From an uncultured Prevotellaceae bacterium (GTDB lineage: Bacteria > Bacteroidota > Bacteroidia > Bacteroidales > Muribaculaceae): 6,294 nucleotides of DNA. The notes under the pieces are model-generated. The model saw nothing but the letters and a program-made list of their open reading frames with translations, was not told where the DNA came from and ran no database searches. The stretch spans positions 1 to 6,294 of the forward strand of contig CALZFJ010000122.1 of the NCBI GenBank assembly GCA_945645715.1. The letters are read 5' to 3'. Within the stretch, counting starts at the first letter, position 1. Every line of letters begins with the position of its first letter. A program made the translations under genes and the position numbers. Positions 1 to 5,823 of the stretch are shown here, in pieces.

Positions 1-1
1 A

Positions 2-754
2 CTCCTGTTCCGTCCTGCCGGACACGGTGCTCTCATAGAGAACCTCAATGATATAAATGCCGACGTAGTATTTGTCAAGAACATCGATAATGTGGTTCCT
101 GCAAGCCTGCGCGAAGCCACTGTGAAATATAAAAAAGTGATTGGCGGATACCTCGTGAAAGTGCAGAAGCAGATTAAGGAGTATGTAGAAGCTCTTCGTA
201 ACGGAAAATACACTATTGATGACCTCCGCACAATGGTGAAGTTCTTGCATGACACCCTAAACGTACGCAACGAGCAGACCAAGAACCTTGACGACTCGGA
301 GCTTGCAATCTATCTGTTGAAGAAGTTCAACCGACCCATACGTGTGTGTGGCGTGGTGAAGAACGATGGTGAGCCGGGCGGTGGTCCGTACATTGCCTAC
401 AACGCCGATGGCACTACTTCTCCTCAAATTCTTGAGAGCGCACAGTTTGACAAGAGCAAGCCCGAATCAGTGGAGCTTATCAAGAGCGGAAGCCACTTCA
501 ATCCGGTGGACCTCGTTTGCTACATCAAGGACGTTGACGGCAACAAGTTCGACCTCAAGAAGTATGTCGATAAAGATACCGGCTTGATTTCAGAGAAATC
601 AAAATCGGGAGTTACAATCAAGGCGCTTGAGTTGCCGGGATTGTGGAATGGATCAATGAGCGACTGGAACACAGTGTTCGTGGAAGTACCCATCGCCACA
701 TTCAACCCCGTCAAGACAGTGAACGACCTGCTCCGTCCGCAGCATCAAGGTTAA
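2..754 (+). CDS. DUF4301 family protein, C-terminal part (5' end outside window)
   Basis: The frame is open from the left edge (codon phase starts at base 2) to TAA at 752-754, giving 250 residues; the true start lies outside the window. A GTG at 92 is an internal valine codon, not a start, because the protein-like sequence continues upstream of it (LLFRPAGHGALIENLND at residues 1-17). I match it from memory to DUF4301, a Bacteroidota family of roughly 500 residues. The supporting blocks are the LLFRPAGHGALIENLN segment, RPIRVCGVVKNDGEPGGGP (residues 111-129), and a C-terminal block LPGLWNGSMSDWNTVFVEVP (211-230) followed by NPVKTVNDLLRPQHQ. The Gly-rich GEPGGGP loop could bind a phosphate or nucleotide, but that is inference; the family's function is unknown to me. 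There is no signal peptide or membrane segment in the visible part. The next gene starts 30 nt downstream on the same strand with no terminator between, so the two may be co-transcribed. Confidence 0.78.
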   Translation, partial: LLFRPAGHGALIENLNDINADVVFVKNIDNVVPASLREATVKYKKVIGGYLVKVQKQIKEYVEALRNGKYTIDDLRTMVKFLHDTLNVRNEQTKNLDDSELAIYLLKKFNRPIRVCGVVKNDGEPGGGPYIAYNADGTTSPQILESAQFDKSKPESVELIKSGSHFNPVDLVCYIKDVDGNKFDLKKYVDKDTGLISEKSKSGVTIKALELPGLWNGSMSDWNTVFVEVPIATFNPVKTVNDLLRPQHQG

Positions 755-784
755 TCCCACACATCACATAATGCTACTATAATA

Positions 785-1261
785 ATGAAGAAAACGACGA
801 TAATACTAATTGCATCGGCATTAACAGCACTTGGCTGCATCGAAATGTGCGCAAAACCGCAAACAGCCAAAACATCTACTACCACAGCCACGACAGTGAA
901 AAAAACCGCTGTGCGCGAGATAGGGGAGAAGGAGTTTTCCACTCTCATTGCCGATTTCAATTCAAAGGATTGGAAATTTCTGGGAAAACGACCGGCCATA
1001 GTGGATTTCTCAGCTACTTGGTGCGGGCCCTGCCGACAGTTATCGCCGATACTCGACCAGCTTGCCACTTCTTACTCCGGGAAAATCGATTTCTACAAGG
1101 TAGATGTGGATAAATGCCCCAATCTTTCAAGGTCGTATGGCGTTAGCTCGGTACCAATGCTGATTTTCTGCCCTACGACAGGAAATCCCACAGCCGTCAC
1201 CGGACTTTATCCCAAAGAAGAGTTGGTGAAAGCCATTGAGTATGTCTTCAAGATAAAGTAA
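785..1261 (+). CDS. Exported thioredoxin-fold protein with WCGPC active site
   Basis: 158 residues. Residues 2-17 form a short signal: two lysines, then a hydrophobic run ending LTALG-C18. C18 might be a lipoprotein cysteine, although ALGC is a poor lipobox; cleavage by signal peptidase I after about residue 23 is the alternative. Residues 24-45 are a Thr/Ala/Lys-rich linker. The thioredoxin domain runs from about 47 to 158: VDFSATWCGPC with redox cysteines C80 and C83, the FYKVDVDKCPNLSRSYGV segment, and the cis-proline in SSVPM (P124). Thioredoxin domains are about 105 residues, so this is a single domain plus an export leader. It probably acts outside the inner membrane in thiol-disulfide exchange; the substrate cannot be told. 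Two additional cysteines, C111 and C129, sit in the domain at positions that are not usually Cys. The start at 785 is the first codon giving a proper signal peptide. It lies 30 nt after the DUF4301 stop and ends just before a strong hairpin. Not cytosolic TrxA, given the leader. Confidence 0.88.
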   Translation: MKKTTIILIASALTALGCIEMCAKPQTAKTSTTTATTVKKTAVREIGEKEFSTLIADFNSKDWKFLGKRPAIVDFSATWCGPCRQLSPILDQLATSYSGKIDFYKVDVDKCPNLSRSYGVSSVPMLIFCPTTGNPTAVTGLYPKEELVKAIEYVFKIK

Positions 1262-1276
1262 GCATCTTCTCTCAGC

Positions 1277-1321
1277 AAAAAAGCGGGTGTGCCACATAGC
1301 ATTATGGCACACCCGCTTTTC
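1277..1321. terminator. Bidirectional intrinsic terminator between convergent genes
   Basis: A perfect 16-bp inverted repeat: AAAAGCGGGTGTGCCA at 1279-1294 pairs with TGGCACACCCGCTTTT at 1305-1320 around a 10-nt loop. The plus transcript leaves the stem through TTTTCTTT and the minus transcript through TTTTTT (complement of 1277-1282), so it can end both the thioredoxin transcript (stop 15 nt upstream) and the cvfB transcript (stop 21 nt away on the other side). Confidence 0.92.
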
Positions 1322-1341
1322 TTTACTTGTTATGCGCTTAA

Positions 1342-2175
1342 TCACTTGGGCAAGGTGACCGCAGTGGGTGTGATAACGATTTTCTTTGCCTTATAGAGGA
1401 ATCCAAGTGTCTTTTTGAAGTCCTTCTTTGAGCAGTTAAACACGGCACGAATCATCTCGGGCGATGAAGAATCGGTAATATTCATGCTGCCGTCATTGTG
1501 GCGGAGATACTCGAGAATCACATCTGCAAGGCTCTTTACGCGCTTCACCTCACGGTCGCCGAGCTTGAGGTCGATTTTGCCATCAGGGCGCACGGTCTTT
1601 ACAAAAGCTTTATATCGCTCGCCGATATTCACATCGTGATAGATTTCATCATGGTATATCATTCCCCAGAATAGGTTGTCAACCACCACCTTGAAGCCCA
1701 ATTCTGTGCGCTGTGCCACAAGAATATCCACCTTCTGGCGGAATTTGTAGTGGGGCATCACGTTGTCGAGGAATTTATCGAGTTTAGCCGACGCAACAAT
1801 GCGCTTCGACTCGTGGTCGAGATAAACATACACCACATACCAGCGGCCGGCAATCATGCGTTTCTTCTGTTCTCTGAAAGGCACAAGCAAATCCTTCATC
1901 AGTCCCCAGTCGAGAAATGCACCCACACTGTTCACAGCCTTCACTCGCATCAGGGCACACTCGCCTACAAGGGCATTCGGTCGTTCGGTGGTTGCTACCG
2001 GACGGTCCTCTGAGTCGTTATAGACAAACGCCTCAATCTCATCGCCAATAGCCATATCGGCTGTAATGTAGCGATTCGGCAGCAGCACTTCGCTGCCATC
2101 TTCAGCCGATTTCAGATAAAAGCCCTGTTCGGTAGCGCGAGCAATTATAAGGTTGTTGATTTTCCCGATTTCCAT
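1342..2175 (-). CDS. cvfB: CvfB-type S1-domain RNA-binding protein
   Basis: 277 residues starting MEIGKINNL, stop TGA at 1344-1342. It resembles the CvfB/YitL family: about three consecutive S1-like OB-fold modules (roughly 1-65, 70-132 and 143-205) and a C-terminal winged-helix-like segment (about 212-277). Recognisable pieces are VLLPNRYI with the following GDEIEAFVYND (30-54), VGAFLDWGLMKDLLVPFREQ (84-103), the third-module FWGMIYHDEI (169-178), and IDLKLGD (201-207). Family members bind RNA and in Staphylococcus affect virulence-factor expression; the role in Bacteroidota is not clear to me. Start choice: the frame stays open for 25 more codons to an ATG at 2250, but those codons fall on the pgk terminator hairpin and look unlike protein, whereas MEIGKINNL begins the first S1 module in register. 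It lies downstream of pgk on the same strand, past that terminator. I found no clear promoter in the 25 nt between, so it may depend on read-through or on a promoter inside the pgk 3' end. Confidence 0.87.
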   Translation of the reverse strand: MEIGKINNLIIARATEQGFYLKSAEDGSEVLLPNRYITADMAIGDEIEAFVYNDSEDRPVATTERPNALVGECALMRVKAVNSVGAFLDWGLMKDLLVPFREQKKRMIAGRWYVVYVYLDHESKRIVASAKLDKFLDNVMPHYKFRQKVDILVAQRTELGFKVVVDNLFWGMIYHDEIYHDVNIGERYKAFVKTVRPDGKIDLKLGDREVKRVKSLADVILEYLRHNDGSMNITDSSSPEMIRAVFNCSKKDFKKTLGFLYKAKKIVITPTAVTLPK

Positions 2176-2200
2176 CGTCAGAATAAATATGTTTCCTATT

Positions 2201-2240
2201 AAAAAAGGCGTACCCACATTATGGCAACGGGGCACACCTT
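2201..2240 (-). terminator. Directional intrinsic terminator of pgk
   Basis: On the minus strand, AAGGTGTGCCC (2240-2230) pairs with GGGTACGCCTT (2215-2205) as an 11-bp stem with two G-U wobbles, followed by six U (2206-2201). On the plus strand the two wobbles become C-A mismatches and no U tract follows in that direction, so the structure works only leftward. It begins 36 nt after the pgk stop codon. It lies entirely upstream of the cvfB start used here and overlaps the longer open frame, which decides that start. Confidence 0.82.
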
Positions 2241-2276
2241 CCATTTTCAATTATCTTCCTGTATCAAACTTGGCGA

Positions 2277-3551
2277 TTATTCACCTTTAATAGCTGCAAT
2301 GCCGGGAAGCACCTTACCCTCGATAGCCTCGAGAAGTGCACCACCACCGGTTGAGATATAAGAAACCTTGTCGGTCAAACCGAACTTGGTGCAGCATGCA
2401 ACAGAGTCACCACCACCGATAAGAGAGAATGCACCCTCAGCTGTGGCAGCAGCAATAGCATCACCGATAGCCTTTGAGCCTGCGCAGAAGTCATCGCACT
2501 CAAATACACCGGCAGGACCGTTCCAAAGAATGGTCTTTGCGCCCTTAATAGCCTCAGCAAAAGCCTTCTGAGCCTCAGGACCGGCATCAACGCCCTCAAA
2601 TCCTGCAGGAATAGCGTTTGATGGATAGTTGGCAATTACAGCACCGGGCTTAACAGTCATTGTTCCAAAGTCAAGACCATTAGTGCAGACTGCATCGGCA
2701 GCCATAACCAGCTCAACACCCTTTTCAGCAGCAAGCTTCTCAACGTTGAGAGCAACATCGAGCTTATCCATCTCAACGATTGAATCACCTATTTCACCTC
2801 CGTGAGCCTTTGCAAATGTGTAGGTCATACCACCGCAAAGAATGAGCTTGTCGGCCTTGCCGAGAAGGTTCTCAATGATACCAATCTTAGAAGAAACCTT
2901 AGAGCCACCCATGATAGCAACAAACGGACGCTTGATGTTTCCGAGAACTGCATTAACTGCATTCACCTCTTTCTCCATAAGGTAGCCAAGCATCTTGCTG
3001 TCGGCATCGAAATAGTCAGCGATAACGGCAGTAGAAGCGTGCTTGCGGTGAGCTGTTCCGAATGCGTCGTTTACATAAACATCGGCATAGCTTGCAAGAG
3101 TCTTTGCAAACTCCTTCTGGCGAGCCTTCATCTCCTTCTTGGCTGCATCGTAAGCAGGATCTGCCTTGTCAATACCTACAGGCTTACCCTCCTCCTCGGG
3201 ATAGTAACGAAGGTTCTCAAGCAAAAGCACTTCACCCGGCTTCAAGGCAGCGGCAGCATCAGCAGCCTTTGCACAATCGGGAGCAAACTTAACGGGAGCG
3301 CCAAGCTTCTCAGCGACTGCATCGGCAATCTGTCCGAGCGACATTTTGGGGTTCACTTTGCCCTTAGGCTTACCCATGTGCGACATGATGATGAGAGCGC
3401 CACCATCGGCAAGAATCTTCTTGAGAGTAGGGAGAGCACCACGAATACGGGTGTCATCGGTAATTTTGCCGTTTTCGTCCAATGGAACATTGAAGTCAAC
3501 ACGAACAATGGCTTTCTTGCCAGCGAAATTGTAATTATCTATGTTCTGCAT
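2277..3551 (-). CDS. pgk: Phosphoglycerate kinase
   Basis: 424 residues, complete, TAA stop. It transfers phosphate between 1,3-bisphosphoglycerate and ADP in glycolysis and runs in reverse in gluconeogenesis; cytosolic. N-terminal substrate domain: RVDFNVP (17-23) with the conserved Asp and Asn, TRIR (34-37), SHMGKPKG (57-64), ENLRYYPEEEG (112-122) and NDAFGTAHR (161-169). C-terminal nucleotide domain: GGSKVSSKI (215-223), WNGPAGVFE (343-351), the GGGDSVA loop (379-385) and STGGGA (400-405). All signature residues are present. It is longer than the roughly 390-400 residues of many bacterial enzymes, mainly through a charged helix at about 125-150 (DPAYDAAKKEMKARQKEF) that I recall from Bacteroidota PGKs. 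The start is the only Met before the conserved N-terminal strand. Strongly biased codon choice fits high expression and explains long stop-free frames on the other strand. A candidate promoter lies about 75 nt upstream and a terminator 36 nt downstream, so it can be a single-gene unit. Confidence 0.97.
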   Translation of the reverse strand: MQNIDNYNFAGKKAIVRVDFNVPLDENGKITDDTRIRGALPTLKKILADGGALIIMSHMGKPKGKVNPKMSLGQIADAVAEKLGAPVKFAPDCAKAADAAAALKPGEVLLLENLRYYPEEEGKPVGIDKADPAYDAAKKEMKARQKEFAKTLASYADVYVNDAFGTAHRKHASTAVIADYFDADSKMLGYLMEKEVNAVNAVLGNIKRPFVAIMGGSKVSSKIGIIENLLGKADKLILCGGMTYTFAKAHGGEIGDSIVEMDKLDVALNVEKLAAEKGVELVMAADAVCTNGLDFGTMTVKPGAVIANYPSNAIPAGFEGVDAGPEAQKAFAEAIKGAKTILWNGPAGVFECDDFCAGSKAIGDAIAAATAEGAFSLIGGGDSVACCTKFGLTDKVSYISTGGGALLEAIEGKVLPGIAAIKGE

Positions 3552-3584
3552 ATCAATAAAAAATTATAAATGATATATTTGAAT

Positions 3585-3600
3585 ATTCATAGTTATGAAT
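3585..3600. repeat. Palindrome in the pgk leader
   Basis: ATTCATA and TATGAAT form a perfect 7-bp inverted repeat separated by GT, lying 34 nt upstream of the pgk ATG and downstream of the putative pgk start site. A second small hairpin, CTCA-N5-TGAG, follows at 3601-3613. It could be an operator half-site pair or a weak leader hairpin; in such A/T-rich sequence chance is also possible. Confidence 0.35.
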
Positions 3601-3628
3601 CTCAAAAAATGAGTTATCTACTTCTTTG

Positions 3629-3636
3629 CAAATTTA
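3629..3636 (-). promoter_or_regulatory. Candidate pgk promoter, -7 element
   Basis: The minus strand reads TAAATTTG here, an exact match to the Bacteroidota -7 consensus TAnnTTTG. A good -33 TTTG box at the usual 19-21 nt spacing is not visible. It sits in the 95-nt gap after the pyrF stop and would give a leader of about 70 nt. The same 12-nt string TTTGCAAATTTA (plus strand) recurs upstream of prfA. Confidence 0.5.
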
Positions 3637-3646
3637 GCAAAAATTT

Positions 3647-4468
3647 TTATATAACACCCTTGTCGGCGAGCAATTTTTCCATCTCTTGCTGCAATTCCTT
3701 TGCTTTCTCGGCTGCAACTGCTGCGAAATCCTGTCCATTAGAGGCATGAATGATACCACGAGAGGAGTTTACGAGTAATCCGCACTCATCGGTCATTCCA
3801 TATTTAGCCACTTCGGCAAGACTTCCACCCTGTGCTCCTACACCGGGCACGAGCAGGAAGTGCTCCGGGAGAATACGGCGAACGTCCTCAAACATTCTAC
3901 CTTGCGTTGCACCTACCACATACATCATGTTGCCCTTGTTGCCCCATGCCGATGAACGGCGCATAACTGTCTCGAATAGGGGAGTACCGTTGGCATCGGT
4001 GGTGAGCTGGAAGTCGTGTGAGCCCTTGTTTGACGTGAGTCCAAGCAGAATCACCCACTTGCCATCAAATCCGAGGAACGGGGTTACGCTGTCTTCACCC
4101 ATGTAGGGCGCCACTGTTACTGCATCAATATTCATCTCCTCGAAGAAGCTGTGGGCATACATGCGCGAGGTATTTCCTATGTCGCCGCGCTTGGCATCGG
4201 CAATAATGAAAAGCTCAGGATACTTTTCCTGGATATATTTCACCGTCTGCTCAAACATGGTGTAACCACGTGTACCAAGAGCCTCATAGAAAGCAAGATT
4301 AGGCTTGTAAGCCACGGCATATTGCGCCGTAGCATCGACTATCTCTTTATTAAAAGCAAATAGGTCACCATTGAGATGTGCAGGCATCTTGGCTGTATCG
4401 GGGTCAAGTCCTACACAAAGAAATGATTTTTTGCGACGTATTTCGTCGATAAGTTGCTGTCGGTTCAT
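3647..4468 (-). CDS. pyrF: Orotidine-5'-phosphate decarboxylase, type 2
   Basis: 273 residues starting MNRQQLIDEI, TAA stop. It decarboxylates OMP to UMP, the last step of de novo pyrimidine synthesis; cytosolic TIM-barrel enzyme, active as a dimer in the family. The visible signatures are CVGLDPD (18-24), the catalytic block DAKRGDIGNT (91-100, with D91, K93 and D96), APYMGEDSVTP (120-130), VPGVGAQGG (207-215) and NSSRGII (234-240). Length and the GNTSRMYA continuation match the longer subfamily 2 rather than the roughly 230-residue type 1 enzyme. The open frame extends 17 codons upstream to 4519, but that stretch is Lys/Asn-rich, derived from the A/T-rich leader, and carries no family sequence; the ATG at 4468 matches the family N-terminus. 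It follows prfA after 69 nt with no terminator, so the two probably share a transcript. This prfA-pyrF order is one I recall from other Bacteroidales genomes. Confidence 0.95.
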   Translation of the reverse strand: MNRQQLIDEIRRKKSFLCVGLDPDTAKMPAHLNGDLFAFNKEIVDATAQYAVAYKPNLAFYEALGTRGYTMFEQTVKYIQEKYPELFIIADAKRGDIGNTSRMYAHSFFEEMNIDAVTVAPYMGEDSVTPFLGFDGKWVILLGLTSNKGSHDFQLTTDANGTPLFETVMRRSSAWGNKGNMMYVVGATQGRMFEDVRRILPEHFLLVPGVGAQGGSLAEVAKYGMTDECGLLVNSSRGIIHASNGQDFAAVAAEKAKELQQEMEKLLADKGVI

Positions 4469-4491
4469 AATATATACTTTAATATTTTTTT

Positions 4492-4522
4492 CGTTTTTGG
4501 TGTTACTCGACTTTAACAAAAA
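4492..4522 (-). other. Possible leader hairpin between prfA and pyrF
   Basis: GTTTTTGGTGTTA (4492-4505 region) and TAACAAAAAC (about 4513-4522) can pair as a 10-bp stem with a 3-nt bulge and an 8-9-nt loop. On the minus transcript it lies between the prfA stop and the pyrF ATG. It is followed by an A-rich, not U-rich, stretch, so it is not an intrinsic terminator. It could protect or process the mRNA, or be chance. Confidence 0.3.
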
Positions 4523-4537
4523 CCATTAGGAGCAACA

Positions 4538-5647
4538 CTAAAGTTCGCTCTCCTTTAGTTTTTCGGCATTTTCAGCCACAATCAGGTGGTCGATGCAGTC
4601 CTGTATATCACCATCCATGAATGCCGAGAGATTGTAGATGGTGTAGCCTATGCGATGGTCGGTAATACGTCCTTGTGGATAGTTGTAAGTGCGAATCTTA
4701 GCCGAGCGATCACCGGTCGATACAAGAGTCTTTCGGCGTGAGGCTATGTCGTCGATATACTTCTGGTGCTCTTTATCGTAGATGAATGTACGCAATCGTC
4801 CCAGCGCACGCTCCTTATTCTTAGGCTGGTCGCGAGTTTCTGTACACTCAATAAGAATCTCCTCAGTTTCGCCAGTGTTGGGATTTTTCCACATATAGCG
4901 CAAGCGCACACCCGATTCCACCTTGTTCACATTCTGTCCGCCGGCACCGCCACTGCGGAAAGTGTCCCACTTTATCTCGCCTTCATTGATTTCCACATCG
5001 AAAGGCTCAGCCTCGGGAAGCACTGCTACCGAAGCTGCCGATGTATGCACACGCCCCTGAGTCTCGGTCACAGGCACACGCTGCACACGGTGCACTCCCG
5101 ACTCATATTTCAGCGTTCCATACACATTTTCACCGGTCACGCGGAAAACCACTTCCTTAAAGCCACCGGCAGCGCCTTCACTGGTGCTCGACACCTCAGC
5201 TTTCCAGCCTTTCGATTCACAGTATTTAATATACATTCTGAAAAGGTCGCCTGCAAAGAGCGCCGCTTCATCGCCACCTGTTCCGCCACGTATCTCCACA
5301 ATAGCATTTCTGCCATCTTCGGGGTCTTCAGGAATGAGCAGCAGCTTGATTCGCTCCTCCATTTCCGGAACAAGAGCCGTCTTGGTGTCAAGTTCTTCCT
5401 TTGCCATCTCACGCAGCTCAGGGTCGCTTTCAGTTTCAAGCAATTCGCGGGCATCATCAATGTCGCTGAGAAGTCGGCGATACTCCTTGGTAGTTCCAAG
5501 CAACACCTCAAGATCCTTATATTCCTTACTAAGTTTCACATACCGCTTCATATCGGCAATCACCGATGGGTCGGTGATGAGAGTGCCGATTTCCTCAAAT
5601 CGGGCATCAAGACCGTCCAATCGTTGTAGCAGTGGTGTTTGTGCCAT
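4538..5647 (-). CDS. prfA: Peptide chain release factor 1
   Basis: 369 residues, complete, with TAG as its own stop codon. It recognises UAA and UAG in the ribosomal A site and triggers release of the finished protein. Domain 1, a helical coiled-coil region, spans about 1-110 (many Leu/Glu/Arg). The RF-1 core follows: VEIRGGTGGDEAALFAGDLFR (117-137), SGVHRVQRVP (183-192), and the stop-codon-reading tripeptide P192-V193-T194, the PxT form that marks RF1 rather than the SPF of RF2. The catalytic loop SGGAGGQNVNK (232-242) contains the GGQ motif at 236-238; its Gln is normally methylated by PrmC. The C-terminal part has TRDQPKNKERAL and TYNYPQGRITDHRIG. Length is usual (about 355-370). The start at 5647 is the first ATG before the domain-1 helix. 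prfA is first in the leftward run, with pyrF after it, and is divergent from the nitroreductase gene. Confidence 0.97.
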   Translation of the reverse strand: MAQTPLLQRLDGLDARFEEIGTLITDPSVIADMKRYVKLSKEYKDLEVLLGTTKEYRRLLSDIDDARELLETESDPELREMAKEELDTKTALVPEMEERIKLLLIPEDPEDGRNAIVEIRGGTGGDEAALFAGDLFRMYIKYCESKGWKAEVSSTSEGAAGGFKEVVFRVTGENVYGTLKYESGVHRVQRVPVTETQGRVHTSAASVAVLPEAEPFDVEINEGEIKWDTFRSGGAGGQNVNKVESGVRLRYMWKNPNTGETEEILIECTETRDQPKNKERALGRLRTFIYDKEHQKYIDDIASRRKTLVSTGDRSAKIRTYNYPQGRITDHRIGYTIYNLSAFMDGDIQDCIDHLIVAENAEKLKESEL

Positions 5648-5681
5648 ATCTACTTATTTCAGTGTCAAAATTATTTATTTG

Positions 5682-5689
5682 CAAATTTA
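5682..5689 (-). promoter_or_regulatory. Candidate prfA promoter, -7 element
   Basis: The minus strand reads TAAATTTG, an exact TAnnTTTG match, 35 nt upstream of the prfA ATG. No convincing -33 TTTG is seen at 19-21 nt. It stands back-to-back with the rightward promoter at 5709-5741. Confidence 0.5.
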
Positions 5690-5708
5690 CGCTTTTTTTG
5701 CGAAACTA

Positions 5709-5741
5709 TTTGTGCGTTGCCACTAATTTGTTGTAAATTTG
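5709..5741 (+). promoter_or_regulatory. Candidate nitroreductase promoter (TTTG-N21-TAAATTTG)
   Basis: TTTG at 5709-5712, a 21-nt spacer, and TAAATTTG at 5734-5741 match the Bacteroidota sigma consensus (TTTG, 19-21 nt, TAnnTTTG) in both boxes and in spacing. Transcription would begin near 5746, leaving a leader of about 78 nt before the ATG at 5824. This is the best promoter match in the window. Confidence 0.65.
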
Positions 5742-5758
5742 GCATTGAAAAAAACTTA

Positions 5759-5785
5759 GCGCGACATTCAAAAACATTATCGCGC
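5759..5785. promoter_or_regulatory. GC-rich inverted repeat in nitroreductase leader, possible operator
   Basis: GCGCGA (5759-5764) and TCGCGC (5780-5785) form a perfect 6-bp inverted repeat with a 15-nt A/T-rich spacer. The half-site centres are 21 bp apart, two helical turns, in otherwise A/T-rich sequence about 15-40 nt downstream of the predicted transcription start. This geometry would suit a dimeric repressor; an mRNA hairpin is the alternative. No regulator gene is in the window. Confidence 0.4.
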
Positions 5786-5823
5786 CATAAAACGTATTAA
5801 AAAATATAAACACCTGAATAAAT

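Noticed and set aside
771..782. Mini-ORF ATG CTA CTA TAA just before the thioredoxin gene
   Set aside because: Three codons in a 30-nt gap is easily chance and there is no sign of attenuation structure.
366..1113. Alternative-frame ORFs within the DUF4301 and thioredoxin genes
   Set aside because: They overlap recognisable coding sequence in another frame and have Arg/Ser/Thr-rich translations with no family features.
2802..3569. 255-codon open frame on the plus strand opposite pgk
   Set aside because: It lies wholly antisense to a clear pgk gene, is rich in Cys, Leu, Ser and His, shows no domain, and is explained by biased codon use in pgk that avoids antisense stops.
3574..3581. TATATTTG on the plus strand, matching TAnnTTTG
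   Set aside because: It points toward the 3' end of pyrF with no gene to serve and no -33 box; expected by chance in A/T-rich DNA.
4469..4537. prfA-pyrF gap as an attenuator or riboswitch
   Set aside because: The only structure is a bulged A/U-rich stem without a U tract; no leader peptide or known aptamer features are visible.
4766..5629. 287-codon open frame on the plus strand opposite prfA
   Set aside because: It is antisense to a complete, motif-verified prfA and its translation (Phe/His/Leu/Ser-rich) resembles no family.
5184..5726. 180-codon plus-strand frame running past the prfA start
   Set aside because: Mostly antisense to prfA, Ser/Arg-rich low-complexity translation, and its tail covers the prfA promoter region.
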